Assembly: GCF_022370755.2 (NCBI RefSeq) | Contig: NZ_CP092364.2 | Location: forward strand, 5,208,001 to 5,272,000 | Length of the DNA stretch: 64,000 bases | Direction of reading: 5' to 3' | Source: Mycolicibacterium goodii | GTDB lineage: Bacteria; Actinomycetota; Actinomycetes; Mycobacteriales; Mycobacteriaceae | The notes under the pieces: model-generated | The model's input: the letters and a program-made list of their open reading frames with translations, nothing else | Told to the model about the DNA's origin: nothing | The model's database searches: none | Shown: piece after piece, positions 35,703 through 45,423 of the stretch | How the letters are laid out: every line of letters starts with the position of its first letter | How positions within the stretch are numbered: position 1 is the first letter of the stretch | Made by a program: the position numbers and the translations under genes

Positions 35703-38700
35703 ATGGTCCGCAACGACCCGTTGCCCACGCAGCGGGACCTGCCCGCCGGGATCCCGGCCGAACTCGCGGCGGCCGGTTTCGAGGACCCCGACGAAATCGG
35801 ACGCGGCGGCTTCGGGGTGGTCTACCGCTGTGTCCAGCGAGCCCTCGGCCGTACGGTCGCGGTCAAGGTCCTGACCACCGACCTCGAACCCGAGAACCTC
35901 GAACGGTTCATGCGCGAACAGGTCGCGATGGGCAAGCTGTCGGGACATCCGAACATCGTCACCATCTTTCAGGTCGGCACCATCGCGAGCGGCAGACCGT
36001 ACATCGTGATGCAGTACCACCCGCACGGTTCGCTGAACGCCAAAATCCAGGCAGGCGGGCCCATCGGGTGGCGCGGAGCCCTGCGCATCGGCGTGAAGAT
36101 GGCCGGCGCGCTGGAGACCGCGCACCGGCGTGACACACTGCACCGCGACGTCAAACCGGCCAACATCCTGCTCACCGAGTACGGCGAACCACAGCTCACC
36201 GACTTCGGGATCGCGCGCATCGCAGGCGGTTTCGAGACCGCCGAGGGCGCCATCATGGGGTCCCCCGCGTACACCGCACCGGAAGTGCTGCTCGGCGAAT
36301 CACCCACCGTCGCGTCCGACGTGTACAGCCTGGCGTCGACGGTGTTCACGACGAGCACCGGGCACGCGGTGTTCGAGCGCGGCAAAGGCGAGCAGATGGT
36401 GGCGCAGTTCCTGCGTATCACCAAGCACCCCGTGCCGAACCTGCGCGACGCGGACCTCCCCGACGACCTCGCCGCGGCGATCGAACAGGCCATGTCCCGC
36501 ACCGTTTCGGACCGCCCGGAGAGCGCACGGGTCTTCGGTGAGCAACTGCGGGAACTGCAACGGCGCCACGGATTACCGGTGGACGACATGCCGATCCCGA
36601 TTGCGCCGCCGACCACCCGGCCCAGCCCGGCCGCCTCGCCGACCCCGTCGAGCGGGTATCCGATGCGGACCCTGACCCCACCCGCACCGGCCACCCGTTT
36701 CCAGATGCCCTCGTCGACGAAGCGTCTGGTCGAACGGGCGAGGCTGATCGACACGCTGCGCGCGCAACGCGACAAGAAGCTCACCGTGATCCACGGCCCT
36801 ACCGGATTCGGCAAGAGCACCCTGGCCGTGCAATGGGCCAAGCAGCTGGCGGCCGACGGCGTCGCGGTCGCCTGGCTGACCGTCGACGATGACGACAACA
36901 ACGTGGTCTGGTTCCTGTCACACCTGATCGAGGCCATCCGCTCGGTCATGCCCGCACTGGCCTCCGACCTGGGCGACGTTCTCGAGGAACACGGCGACGA
37001 TGCCGAACGCTACGTGTTGACATCGCTGATCAACGACATCCACTCCAGCGGGCGGCGAATGACGCTGGTGATCGACGACTGGCACCGCGTCACCGATCCC
37101 GCGACGATCGCAGCACTGCGCTTCCTGCTCGACAACATCGCATCGGGTCTGACCGTCGTCGTCACGAGCCGCTCGCAGAGCGGTCTGCCGATGAGCCGCA
37201 TGCGCATGCGGGGGGAGATCGTCGAGATCGACGCCACCGCACTGCGTTTCGACGTCGCGGAATCGGGCAGCTTTCTGGTGGACCTCGCCGGGCTCGACCT
37301 CGACCAGACCGACGTCGAGGAACTCACCGAGAAGACCGACGGGTGGGTGGCCGCGCTGCAGTTGGCGTCGCTGACGCTGCGTGACCGTGACGATCCCGTG
37401 CAACTCATCGAGACGATGACGGGCCGCCACCATGTGATCAGTGAGTTCCTCGCCGAGAACGTACTGGAGACCCTGGAACCGTCGACACTCGATTTCCTGC
37501 TGGCCACTTCCATCCCCGAACGCATCTGCGGTGGACTGGCGTCAGCACTGACCGACGTGCCCGACGGACAGGCGATCCTCGAAAAGATCGAAGAGCGTGA
37601 TCTTTTCCTGCGCCGCATCGACGACCAGTGGTTCCGCTACCACCAGTTGTTCCGGGATTTCCTGCGGCACCGGTTGAGCCGCCAACGCGTCTGCGATCTG
37701 CACCGGCGCGCATGCCGGTGGTACGCCGAGCAGCGCCTGGTGCGTGAGGCCGTCGACCACGCGCTCGCGGCGGGTGATGAGGCAGAGGCCGTGCGCCTGG
37801 TTGAGAACGACGGTCTCTATCTCGTCTCCGGCGGTCAGATGGCCACCCTGATCGGGTTGACCGCCAAACTGCCGCAGGACAAGGTGCGGTCGAATCCACG
37901 CCTGCAACTCGAGTTGGCCTGGGCCAACATCGTGCTGCATCGAGTCCCTGCCGCCCGGGAGGCTCTGTCGCGGGTCGAGGCCACAATGGCCGACGCCGGA
38001 CTGTCCGACGAAGAGATCGCGGACATGCGAGCCGAAGTCGACGTCGTGCGCGCCATTGCGGACCTGCGGGCGGACCGCTTGAGCGGCATCGACGAGCACA
38101 TCGCCGCGTGCCTGCAGAGACGCGACCGGATGCCCCCGTTCTCGGTGGCCACCGCGGCGACGGTGGCGACGTTCGCCGCCGCATATCGCTACGACCTCGA
38201 CGAGGTCGAGCGGATCCAGACATGGGCGGCCCCGTACTACGAACGCAGCGGCGACGCCTTCAGCATCGTCAACGGCCTGTGCTTCGCCGGCATCGCCCAC
38301 CACCTGATGCTCAACAACGCCGTGGCCGAGGAACGCCTGCGGCGGGCGTTGCGGATCGCGAAGAGATCCGGCGGCATCCACTCGTACGCGGGCCGACTGG
38401 CGAGTTCGCTTCTCGGTGAAATCCTCTACGAAAAGGGCGATCTGGCCGAGGCGGAACGACTGCTGGACGAGGGATACAAGCTCGGCCCGGAGGGCGGCTC
38501 CGTCGACTTCAAGATCGCCAGGTATGTGATCAGTGCGCGGATCAAGGCCCTGCAGGGAGATCGCCTCGGCGCGGCCCAGCGGCTCGACGAGGCCACACGC
38601 GTCGCTCGCAGCCTGTCGCTGAACCGCCTGCGGGCACTCGCCGAGCACGAACGGATCCGGCTGGGCCTTCCACCTCACCCGGAGTTCGGGCCGATGCCGG

Positions 38701-39149
38701 TGGTGTCCTACGACGCGCGTCGGGAACCCGTCGACGCCATGGACGCCATCGCGCTGCAGTTCGAGGAGGCATCGGCGATCCGGCGACTCATGGCGCAGGA
38801 TGATCCGGCCGAACGCGATCTCGCGTGCCGCTGGGCGCGCGAGTGGGTGGATCGGCTCTCGGCGCTCAACCGCCCGCAGGCGCTGCTGCGGGCCCGCCGG
38901 TTATTGGGCGCCTGTCTGGCTGCCGACGGACGTACCGCCGAGGCCAAGGCCATGGTGGCGACCGTGGCGGCGCAGTGCGCGCAGTTGCGGATGCTGCGCT
39001 ACCTGGTCGATGGTGGGCCGCAGGTGGTCGCCACGCTCGTTGAGCTATGCGCCGACCAGGAGGCGGGGCGCTGGTCTCCCGAATGGCCGGAGGTTCCCGC
39101 CGATTTCCTCCAGGACGCGATCAACTCGGTTGCACCGCAGCGCTATTGA
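35703..39149 (+). CDS. pknK: Serine/threonine protein kinase PknK
   Basis: 1148 residues: N-terminal kinase (about 25-290), a Pro-rich link, a STAND/MalT-type AAA domain (about 340-690) and a TPR-like C-terminus. Kinase motifs are complete: GRGGFGVV at 33-40, Lys55 in AVKVL, HRDVKPAN at 147-154, DFG at 167-169 and APE at 192-194. Walker A GPTGFGKST is at about 365-373 and LVIDDWH at about 455. It regulates translation and growth in M. tuberculosis, where it is slightly shorter. No membrane segment, so cytosolic. The start ATG has GAGG nine bases upstream. Confidence 0.93.
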   Translation: MVRNDPLPTQRDLPAGIPAELAAAGFEDPDEIGRGGFGVVYRCVQRALGRTVAVKVLTTDLEPENLERFMREQVAMGKLSGHPNIVTIFQVGTIASGRPYIVMQYHPHGSLNAKIQAGGPIGWRGALRIGVKMAGALETAHRRDTLHRDVKPANILLTEYGEPQLTDFGIARIAGGFETAEGAIMGSPAYTAPEVLLGESPTVASDVYSLASTVFTTSTGHAVFERGKGEQMVAQFLRITKHPVPNLRDADLPDDLAAAIEQAMSRTVSDRPESARVFGEQLRELQRRHGLPVDDMPIPIAPPTTRPSPAASPTPSSGYPMRTLTPPAPATRFQMPSSTKRLVERARLIDTLRAQRDKKLTVIHGPTGFGKSTLAVQWAKQLAADGVAVAWLTVDDDDNNVVWFLSHLIEAIRSVMPALASDLGDVLEEHGDDAERYVLTSLINDIHSSGRRMTLVIDDWHRVTDPATIAALRFLLDNIASGLTVVVTSRSQSGLPMSRMRMRGEIVEIDATALRFDVAESGSFLVDLAGLDLDQTDVEELTEKTDGWVAALQLASLTLRDRDDPVQLIETMTGRHHVISEFLAENVLETLEPSTLDFLLATSIPERICGGLASALTDVPDGQAILEKIEERDLFLRRIDDQWFRYHQLFRDFLRHRLSRQRVCDLHRRACRWYAEQRLVREAVDHALAAGDEAEAVRLVENDGLYLVSGGQMATLIGLTAKLPQDKVRSNPRLQLELAWANIVLHRVPAAREALSRVEATMADAGLSDEEIADMRAEVDVVRAIADLRADRLSGIDEHIAACLQRRDRMPPFSVATAATVATFAAAYRYDLDEVERIQTWAAPYYERSGDAFSIVNGLCFAGIAHHLMLNNAVAEERLRRALRIAKRSGGIHSYAGRLASSLLGEILYEKGDLAEAERLLDEGYKLGPEGGSVDFKIARYVISARIKALQGDRLGAAQRLDEATRVARSLSLNRLRALAEHERIRLGLPPHPEFGPMPVVSYDARREPVDAMDAIALQFEEASAIRRLMAQDDPAERDLACRWAREWVDRLSALNRPQALLRARRLLGACLAADGRTAEAKAMVATVAAQCAQLRMLRYLVDGGPQVVATLVELCADQEAGRWSPEWPEVPADFLQDAINSVAPQRY

Positions 39150-39344
39150 CCCCGGGCCGCCGCATCCCACAGTTCTCCGGTTTCCGCGAAGCCGGTTGGC
39201 GAGTAGCCATCCGGTCGATCCGGCTCCGGCGACGATGTGGTGGCAGGTGCGCAGTCATCGCTCAAGGGGGGACAAGTTGTCCCTGGATGGCTTGGGCGCC
39301 GTTGGCCCCTGTTTCGCGCCGTTGTGCCGCGTTGACTGAAGACA

Positions 39345-39359
39345 GGCGGATCGTCCGCC
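39345..39359. promoter_or_regulatory. Palindrome before the SDR gene at 39.4 kb
   Basis: GGCGGA-TCG-TCCGCC, a perfect 15-base dyad 22 bases before the ATG, just after TTGACT (39331-39336). It could be an operator for the XRE-type regulator encoded after the SDR gene, or the base of a weak hairpin. Confidence 0.4.
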
Positions 39360-39381
39360 GCTCAACCAGAAAGGACGACAT

Positions 39382-40209
39382 ATGACTGTCTGGTTCATCA
39401 CCGGTGCATCTCGTGGACTCGGCGCGCAGATCGCGCGCACCGCGCTCGACAAGGGTGCCGACGTCGCGGTCGGCGTTCGCAATCCCGAGCGGCTGCCCGC
39501 CGACATCGCCGAGCGGGCGTTCGCGGTGCACCTGGACGTGACCCGAACCGAGGCCATTCCCGGCGCCGTCGAGTCGGTCGTGCAGCGCTTCGGGCGCATC
39601 GATGTGCTGGTCAACAACGCCGGACGCGGGCTGCTCGGGGCGCTCGAAGAGGTCACCGACGCCGAGGCCCGGTCGCTGTTCGATCTCAACGTCTTCGGGT
39701 TGATCAACGTGACCCGCGCAGTGCTTCCGCACATGCGCGCCGCCGGTGGCGGCAAGCTCGTGCACATCGGCTCACGCTCGGGCTTCGAGGGTGAACCCGG
39801 CGTGGGTCTCTACAGCGCTTCGAAGTTCGCCGTCGCGGGGATCAGCGAGGCACTGTCCGCGGAGTTGGCGCCGTTCGGCATCCAGAGCATGGTCGTCGAA
39901 CCCGGTGTGTTCCGCACCGACTTCCTCGACGAGTCGTCGCTGTCGGTGCCTGCTCGCCGAATCGACGCCTACGACGGCACGCCCGCCCACGACACGCTCG
40001 ACTGGGTGGACGACGCCAACCACACGCAACTCGGTGATCCGGTCAAGGGCGCTGCCCTGATCTACGAGGTGGCCGCTGCCGACAAACTCCCGCGGCACCT
40101 GCTGCTGGGACGTGACGCCGTGGAGCGGTGGCGGGTCAAGGCCGATCAGATGGCCGACGACCTTGCAGCGTGGGAGGAGAAGTCGCTGGCCACCGCGCAC
40201 ACCGACTGA
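39382..40209 (+). CDS. Short-chain dehydrogenase/reductase
   Basis: 275 residues of the classical SDR family: GASRGLG (residues 8-14), NNAG, and YSASK with Ser (IGSRS) in the catalytic triad. It resembles the oxidoreductases often placed beside MmyB-type XRE regulators. AAAGGA precedes the ATG. The regulator gene follows after 17 bases on the same strand. Substrate unknown; reduction of small ketones or aldehydes is usual. Confidence 0.85.
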   Translation: MTVWFITGASRGLGAQIARTALDKGADVAVGVRNPERLPADIAERAFAVHLDVTRTEAIPGAVESVVQRFGRIDVLVNNAGRGLLGALEEVTDAEARSLFDLNVFGLINVTRAVLPHMRAAGGGKLVHIGSRSGFEGEPGVGLYSASKFAVAGISEALSAELAPFGIQSMVVEPGVFRTDFLDESSLSVPARRIDAYDGTPAHDTLDWVDDANHTQLGDPVKGAALIYEVAAADKLPRHLLLGRDAVERWRVKADQMADDLAAWEEKSLATAHTD

Positions 40210-40226
40210 TCCGGGACACTGTGGAT

Positions 40227-41153
40227 ATGAGCGATCGGAAGACCTCGGAGCTCGCCGAGTTCCTGAGCGCCCGCCGGGCCCAGCTCACGCCTGCAGACGC
40301 CGGTCTGGAGGAGCCCGGCACACGACGCCGTGTGCCGGGCCTGCGCCGCGAGGAACTCGCCAGGCTCGCAGGCGTGAGCGTCGACTACTACACGCGGCTC
40401 GAACAGGGGCGCAGCCGCAGCGCGTCGGCCGAAGTGCTCGATGCGCTGGCCACGGCCCTGCAGCTCAATGACGCCGAGCGGGCACACCTGCATCACCTCG
40501 CGAAACCCCAACCCGCACAACGCAAACGCCGCAGCAGGCCACAAAGGGTGGATTCGGCCACGCTGCACCTGCTCGACCTCCTCGACCAGGTGTTCTCGCC
40601 CGCGTTCGTCCTGGGCAGGCGCCTCGATGTGCTCGCGCACAACAGGCTGGCAGGCGCACTGATCACCGAGTTCCGCGAGTTACCCGCACCGCTGCGCAAC
40701 CAGGCCCGCTTCGTGTTCTTCGACCCACACGCGCGTGAGCTCTACGCCAACTGGGATGAGGTGGCCGCCGACACCGTGGCGATGCTGCGTCTGGACGCCG
40801 GGCGGTACCCCGACGACGACAAGCTGTCGGCACTGGTGGGCGACCTCTCCATCCGCTCAGAGGAGTTCCGGTCGTGGTGGTCGAACCACACCGTCAAACA
40901 ACGCACCGTGGGAACCAAGGCCTACCACCACCCCGTGGTAGGCGATCTGACGGTCACCTACCAGGCGCTCAACCCGTCCGGCGACCCGGACCAGACCCTG
41001 TTCATCTACACCACCGAACCCGGCTCCCCCGACGAAACGGCACTGCGCCTGTTGGCGAACTGGCACGAGGGTGGCGAGGCCGGCACGCCGACCGGACCTC
41101 AGTCCTCGCCGGTCTCAGCCGGGTCGTCGCCACCTTCTGCCTGGTCTGGTTGA
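40227..41153 (+). CDS. XRE-family regulator with MmyB-like ligand domain
   Basis: 308 residues. An XRE helix-turn-helix (RREELARLAGVSVDYYTRLE) is followed by the MmyB-like ligand-binding domain (about 115-290, NRLAGALITEFREL and RFVFFDPHARELYANWD). This pair is common in actinobacteria and usually controls an adjacent SDR gene, as here. ATG 40227 was chosen since the frame upstream to 40128 lies inside the SDR gene. The low-complexity C-terminus overlaps the small acidic ORF on the other strand by 55 bases. Confidence 0.87.
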   Translation: MSDRKTSELAEFLSARRAQLTPADAGLEEPGTRRRVPGLRREELARLAGVSVDYYTRLEQGRSRSASAEVLDALATALQLNDAERAHLHHLAKPQPAQRKRRSRPQRVDSATLHLLDLLDQVFSPAFVLGRRLDVLAHNRLAGALITEFRELPAPLRNQARFVFFDPHARELYANWDEVAADTVAMLRLDAGRYPDDDKLSALVGDLSIRSEEFRSWWSNHTVKQRTVGTKAYHHPVVGDLTVTYQALNPSGDPDQTLFIYTTEPGSPDETALRLLANWHEGGEAGTPTGPQSSPVSAGSSPPSAWSG

Positions 41154-41251
41154 GGATGTACCCGTTGCTGCAGCATCTCCGGATCAGCATCCGGGTCGTA
41201 CCCGGTGTCGCTGTGGCGATCACCGCCATTGTCGTTGGTCTTCGGATCCAT
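41099..41251 (-). CDS. Small acidic 50-residue ORF
   Basis: ATG 41251 opens a 50-codon frame on the minus strand with net negative charge. Its start is MDPKTNDNGGDRHSD, and its middle reads TGYDPDADPEML. The DPDADPEM pattern recalls small hypothetical mycobacterial proteins. It overlaps the last 55 bases of the XRE gene, convergently. No clear Shine-Dalgarno or -10 is visible. Composition and the recurring family pattern support it, but expression is unproven. Confidence 0.45.
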   Translation of the reverse strand: MDPKTNDNGGDRHSDTGYDPDADPEMLQQRVHPQPDQAEGGDDPAETGED

Positions 41252-41409
41252 CTGACTGCACTACCTATCCGTGTCGATCCCGCCGACGGCTTACCCGGTA
41301 TTTCCCCGGTGAAACCGTCCTGCCGTACTCCGGTGGTTCTGAACAGACGTGGAAAGCGGTCGTCACTGCACAGTTTCACCCGTACGGCACCCGGGTAGAG
41401 GCACGTCAT

Positions 41410-42555
41410 GTGCGATTTGTCCACGGTGGGGCGAGTAGCGGCCTCGCCTCTTCCGACGTAGACGTGAGATCACTGACTGTCGGCGTCGTGGCGGATCCGG
41501 GGTTGTCGACAAAGCTGGTGGAGCCGCTGATCGCCACGTTGCCCGCGACACTCGCCCGCGAGGTGAGCGACAGCGTCAGCTGGAAGCTGTCGCTGTACAG
41601 CCACGCCTTGCCGCTGGAGGACGACGGCACCATCGACATCGCCGGACACAGCGACGCGCTGAAGGCACGCAACGGCTGGGACTTGGTCATCTGCGTGACC
41701 GAGTTGACCAGGCGTCTGGACAAGACGCTCGTGGTCTGCGATGCCGACATCTCCGCCGGGGCAGCATTGGTCTCACTTCCCGCACTCGGACCGATTCGTC
41801 TGCGGCATCACGTCGAAGCGGTGATCGTTCATGCCGTCGGCGAGTTGACCGCCCACGTGCTGCCTGCGGGATCTCCGGCGAACGTGAGGACGGCGCCTCG
41901 ACCGCTCACCGACTCCTTGAAGCCCACCCGGCGAGAGGTGACCGACGGTCCCGACGGGACGAATGCACTCACCGCGCTCACCCGCATGCGCGGGAGGTTG
42001 CGTCTCCTGCTCGGCATGGTTCGGGTCAACCGCCCCTGGCGACTGCTCCCCAGCCTGTCGAGCGCGATCGCGGCCGGAGTAGCCGCCGCGGCTTTCGGGA
42101 TTTTCTATTCCAGCATCTGGAACATGGCCGACTCGATGAGCACGACGCGGCTCGCCGGGGTCAGCGTCGGCGCTGTTCTGGCCATGATGTTGTGGCTGAT
42201 GAGCTACAACCGCCTGTGGGAGCGGCCGCGGGACCTCGACCACCGCAAGAATGCCGTGCTCTACAACAGCGCAACGGTGTTGACGCTCGCTGTCGGTATC
42301 GCATTCATGTACGTCGTGCTGTTCGGCGTGGTTTTCGTGGGCGCGCTGACCGTCATCCCGCCGTCGTATCTGGAAGCCATGCTGGACCACCCCGTCACGT
42401 GGCGTGACTACGCAGAACTCGCGTGGCTGTCGAGTTCCCTGGGCACATTCGCCGGGGCCCTCGGCTCCAGCTTCGAAAGCGATTACGCCGTCCGCAATGC
42501 CACCTACGGCAAGCGAGAGCAGGAACGCCACGCACGCGCCATGGCGGCGAACTGA
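41410..42555 (+). CDS. Conserved membrane protein of unknown function
   Basis: About 381 residues. The N-terminal 200 residues form a soluble-looking domain (VGVVADPGLSTKLVEPLIAT, GWDLVICVTELTRR, ALVSLPALGPIRLR), followed by four hydrophobic segments (about 215-235, 250-272, 290-315, 340-365) and a basic tail. This layout recurs in actinobacteria without a named function. GTG 41410 has AGAGG nine bases upstream; GTG 41464 is an alternative that still keeps the conserved DPG stretch. It converges with the porin gene, four bases away. Confidence 0.65.
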   Translation: MRFVHGGASSGLASSDVDVRSLTVGVVADPGLSTKLVEPLIATLPATLAREVSDSVSWKLSLYSHALPLEDDGTIDIAGHSDALKARNGWDLVICVTELTRRLDKTLVVCDADISAGAALVSLPALGPIRLRHHVEAVIVHAVGELTAHVLPAGSPANVRTAPRPLTDSLKPTRREVTDGPDGTNALTALTRMRGRLRLLLGMVRVNRPWRLLPSLSSAIAAGVAAAAFGIFYSSIWNMADSMSTTRLAGVSVGAVLAMMLWLMSYNRLWERPRDLDHRKNAVLYNSATVLTLAVGIAFMYVVLFGVVFVGALTVIPPSYLEAMLDHPVTWRDYAELAWLSSSLGTFAGALGSSFESDYAVRNATYGKREQERHARAMAAN

Positions 42556-42559
42556 GGAC

Positions 42560-43207
42560 TCAGTTCATGTTCCAGGGTTCGCCGTAGGTGGTGACCGAGT
42601 CACCGGTCGAGGCGATCAGCCGGGCGAACGGACGCAGCAGCACACCGCCTGCCGCACCGGTCACGGTGCCGTGCGCGTTGGACACCGCCACACCGCCCTG
42701 GGCGCCGGAGACGTCGACCGAGAAGGTCGCAACCTCCTGGATACCCGGGCCGTTGCCCAGGTCGGCCGAGATCGACACGCCGGGGAACAGGTTCGGGGTG
42801 ATGACCGACTCAAGACCGAACGGCGGCTGGGTGATGTTGCCGTCGTCGATCAGGATGTTCGGGGTGGTGTAGCTGAAGTTGATGCCCACGCCCAGCGACC
42901 AGGGGAAACCGATCTGGTAGCCGAGCTCCAGGGTGCCCTCGAACTCGTCGGCGCCCGGTCCGGCCACGATGTACTTGGCGCGACCGGAGTGGAACCACTC
43001 GCGGGTCAGACGGTTGCGGTCCAGCGGGAACACACCGTTGAGGAAGGTGTCCCACTGTTGGATGGTCAGGGTCCGGTCCTGGCCGTCGACGAGGCTCAGC
43101 TCGTTGTCCAGACCCGCGTGCGAGGTGCCCGCGCCCACGAACAACCCCGTCGTGGCTGCGAGCAACGCGGAAATCATCGCGATCAGCACCCGCTTGAATG
43201 CCGTCAT
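42560..43207 (-). CDS. mspB: MspA-family outer-membrane porin, MspB-like
   Basis: 215-residue precursor: a signal peptide of about 31 residues (…GTSHA) and a 184-residue mature porin identical in length to MspA. It forms octameric, goblet-shaped channels for small hydrophilic solutes through the mycolate membrane. Against the recalled MspA, mature residues V18, A96, D93, N102 and E139 are I, Q, N, E and Q here. Asp90 and Asp91 of the constriction are kept. The flanking genes match the mspB locus. A long 5' leader is likely, since no promoter is seen right at the start. It is the probable entry route for sugars used by the neighbouring ABC systems. Confidence 0.9.
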   Translation of the reverse strand: MTAFKRVLIAMISALLAATTGLFVGAGTSHAGLDNELSLVDGQDRTLTIQQWDTFLNGVFPLDRNRLTREWFHSGRAKYIVAGPGADEFEGTLELGYQIGFPWSLGVGINFSYTTPNILIDDGNITQPPFGLESVITPNLFPGVSISADLGNGPGIQEVATFSVDVSGAQGGVAVSNAHGTVTGAAGGVLLRPFARLIASTGDSVTTYGEPWNMN

Positions 43208-43350
43208 GTGGTCCCTCCGGTCTCTCGCCGGTAGGCCCCCCGCGGTCCACCGAACATTTTCGTGATGTCAGTGTGACCTTTGGGGTGCCTGATGGGAGAG
43301 CGATTAGTGGGATCTCATATTGCTCTTAATTTTGCATACAGAATGCCCCG

Positions 43351-44463
43351 TCAGAGGGCGAGCCGTTCCCGGCCCACGCCACTGACGGCCAACGCTTCTC
43401 CGGTCTCGGCATCGAAGAAATAGGTCCGCTGCGACGGCAGCGTCAAACCGATTCGGTCGCCCGACGTCAGGTCCGTATCCGCAGCCGCCTGCACGATGAC
43501 GCGCGTCGGCACCGAAGCACCGTTGGCAGCGCCATCTACGAGTGCGGTCACCAGGCTGTGACTGCCCAGTGGTTCCACGAGATCCACCCGCGCGGGCACC
43601 ATTCCGTCCGTCCAGGCGGCACTCAACAGCAGGTGCTCAGGGCGGGCACCGACCGTGACCGGGCCTTGCGGACACGACACCGGCGTGACCGGCACGCCTC
43701 CCATGTGCAGAACACCCGACCGCACCGTGCCCGGCATCAGGTTCATCGGCGGACTGCCCATGAACGCCGCGACGAACGTGTTGGCCGGCCTGTTGTAGAT
43801 GTCGTCTGTGGTACCGATCTGCTGTACCTCGCCCTGCGACATCACGCACAACCGATCCCCCAGGGTCATGGCTTCCACCTGATCGTGCGTGACGTAGATG
43901 GACGTCACCGGAACCTCGCGGTGCAGCCGTTTGAGATCACCTCGAACCTGGTTGCGCAGCTTGGCATCCAGGTTCGACAACGGTTCGTCGAGCAGGAACG
44001 CCTGCGGCTCGCGGACGAGAGCCCGCCCCATGGCGACCCGCTGACGTTGGCCGCCGGACAGTTGGCCGGGCTTCCGGTCGAGAAACTCGGTGATCTCGAG
44101 CAGCTCCGCGGTTTCCCGCACACGGCGGTCGATCTCGGCTCGCGGCGTGCGCCGCTGCCGCAGACCGTAGGCCAGATTGCGGTACACCGACATGTGCGGA
44201 TACAGCGCGTAGTTCTGGAACACCATCGCGATGTCCCGCTGACCGGGTGACAAATCGTTGACGACGGTGCCGCCGATCCGGATCTCCCCCGACGTCGGTT
44301 TGTCGAGACCGGCCAGCATCCGCAGCGCGGTGCTCTTGCCACAACCCGACGGCCCCACCAAGATCAGGAACTCACCGTCGGCGACCGTGAGGTTGAGGCC
44401 CTTGAGCGCATGCACACCTCCCGGGTACCGGCGGGTGACATCGCGAAACTCTACCTCCGCCAA
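43351..44463 (-). CDS. ABC sugar transporter ATPase (UgpC/MsmK-like)
   Basis: 370 residues with Walker A GPSGCGKST, signature LSGGQRQRVA, Walker B AFLLDEP, VTHDQVEAM and a TOBE domain (TVGARPEHLLL). CUT1-type ATPase that powers the two permeases encoded upstream. ATG 44463 lies 36 bases after the MalG-like permease stop. It is the last gene of the ten-gene catabolic run and is followed at 143 bases by the porin start. Confidence 0.87.
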   Translation of the reverse strand: MAEVEFRDVTRRYPGGVHALKGLNLTVADGEFLILVGPSGCGKSTALRMLAGLDKPTSGEIRIGGTVVNDLSPGQRDIAMVFQNYALYPHMSVYRNLAYGLRQRRTPRAEIDRRVRETAELLEITEFLDRKPGQLSGGQRQRVAMGRALVREPQAFLLDEPLSNLDAKLRNQVRGDLKRLHREVPVTSIYVTHDQVEAMTLGDRLCVMSQGEVQQIGTTDDIYNRPANTFVAAFMGSPPMNLMPGTVRSGVLHMGGVPVTPVSCPQGPVTVGARPEHLLLSAAWTDGMVPARVDLVEPLGSHSLVTALVDGAANGASVPTRVIVQAAADTDLTSGDRIGLTLPSQRTYFFDAETGEALAVSGVGRERLAL

Positions 44464-44499
44464 GGCTTCACTCCTCTTTCAATTGCATCGGGGACACCA

Positions 44500-45423
44500 T
44501 CAGCCTTTCAGGCCCGTACTGGCCACGGACTGCACGAAGTACCGCTGCGCACCGATGAACACCAACAGCATCGGCAACAGACTCATGACATTCGCCGCCA
44601 TCAACAGCGGCCACTTGACCCGGTGCGCACCCTGGAAGTAGCTCAGACCCAACGGAACCGTCATCTGGTCCTGCGAGGTGATCACGATCAGCGGCCACAG
44701 AAAGTCGTTCCACGACGTGAGCACGGTCAACGCCGCCAGCGTCGACAACGCGGGCAGCGACAACGGCAGGACGATCTTGAACAGCACGCCGAGCCGCGAC
44801 GTCCCGTCCACGCGGGCGGCGTCCTCGAGTTCGACCGGCACGGTCTGGAAGAACTGGCGCAGGAAGAAGATGCCGAACGCGGTCGCTAGATTCGGCAACA
44901 TCAGGGCACCGATGTGGTTGATCCCCAGACCTTCCCACACGTTGTCGCCGAACCATTTGACGATCAGGAACACCGGGATCATCGTCACCTGGAACGGCAC
45001 CATCAGCGTTGCCATCAACGTGACGAAAAGCGCCCCACGGCCGAGGAATCGGATGCGCGCGAACGCATAGCCGGCCAGGCTGCACACGACGAGATTGCTC
45101 ACCAGGACGACTCCGGTGACCGCGAAACTGTTGAGGAAGAAGTGACCGAACGGTGCGGTGGCCCAGGCTTCGGAGTAGTTCTCGAACCGCGGGCTTTCCG
45201 GCAGCAGCACCGGTGGGAAGCGGTTGGCCTCGCCTTCGGTCTGCAGCGAGGTGACCAGCATCCACAGCAGTGGCAGGATCAGCAGGAAGGTCACCGGGAC
45301 AAGAACCAGATGCCAAGGGCTGAAGGGTAGTCGCATACGACGCGGCGGTGGCGACACCTCGTCGGCCGCGATGGGTTCGACGGATTCGGCTGCCGGCGTT
45401 GCGATGTGTGGCGTCGTCGTCAT
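44500..45423 (-). CDS. ABC sugar transporter permease (MalG-like)
   Basis: 307 residues; an N-terminal Pro/Ala-rich cytoplasmic stretch, then six membrane segments. EAA loop: VELEDAARVDGTSRLGVLFK followed by IVLPLSLPA. The tail QRYFVQSVASTGLKG is typical of MalG-type CUT1 permeases. ATG 45423 overlaps the MalF-like permease stop by four bases (ATGA). Confidence 0.87.
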   Translation of the reverse strand: MTTTPHIATPAAESVEPIAADEVSPPPRRMRLPFSPWHLVLVPVTFLLILPLLWMLVTSLQTEGEANRFPPVLLPESPRFENYSEAWATAPFGHFFLNSFAVTGVVLVSNLVVCSLAGYAFARIRFLGRGALFVTLMATLMVPFQVTMIPVFLIVKWFGDNVWEGLGINHIGALMLPNLATAFGIFFLRQFFQTVPVELEDAARVDGTSRLGVLFKIVLPLSLPALSTLAALTVLTSWNDFLWPLIVITSQDQMTVPLGLSYFQGAHRVKWPLLMAANVMSLLPMLLVFIGAQRYFVQSVASTGLKG

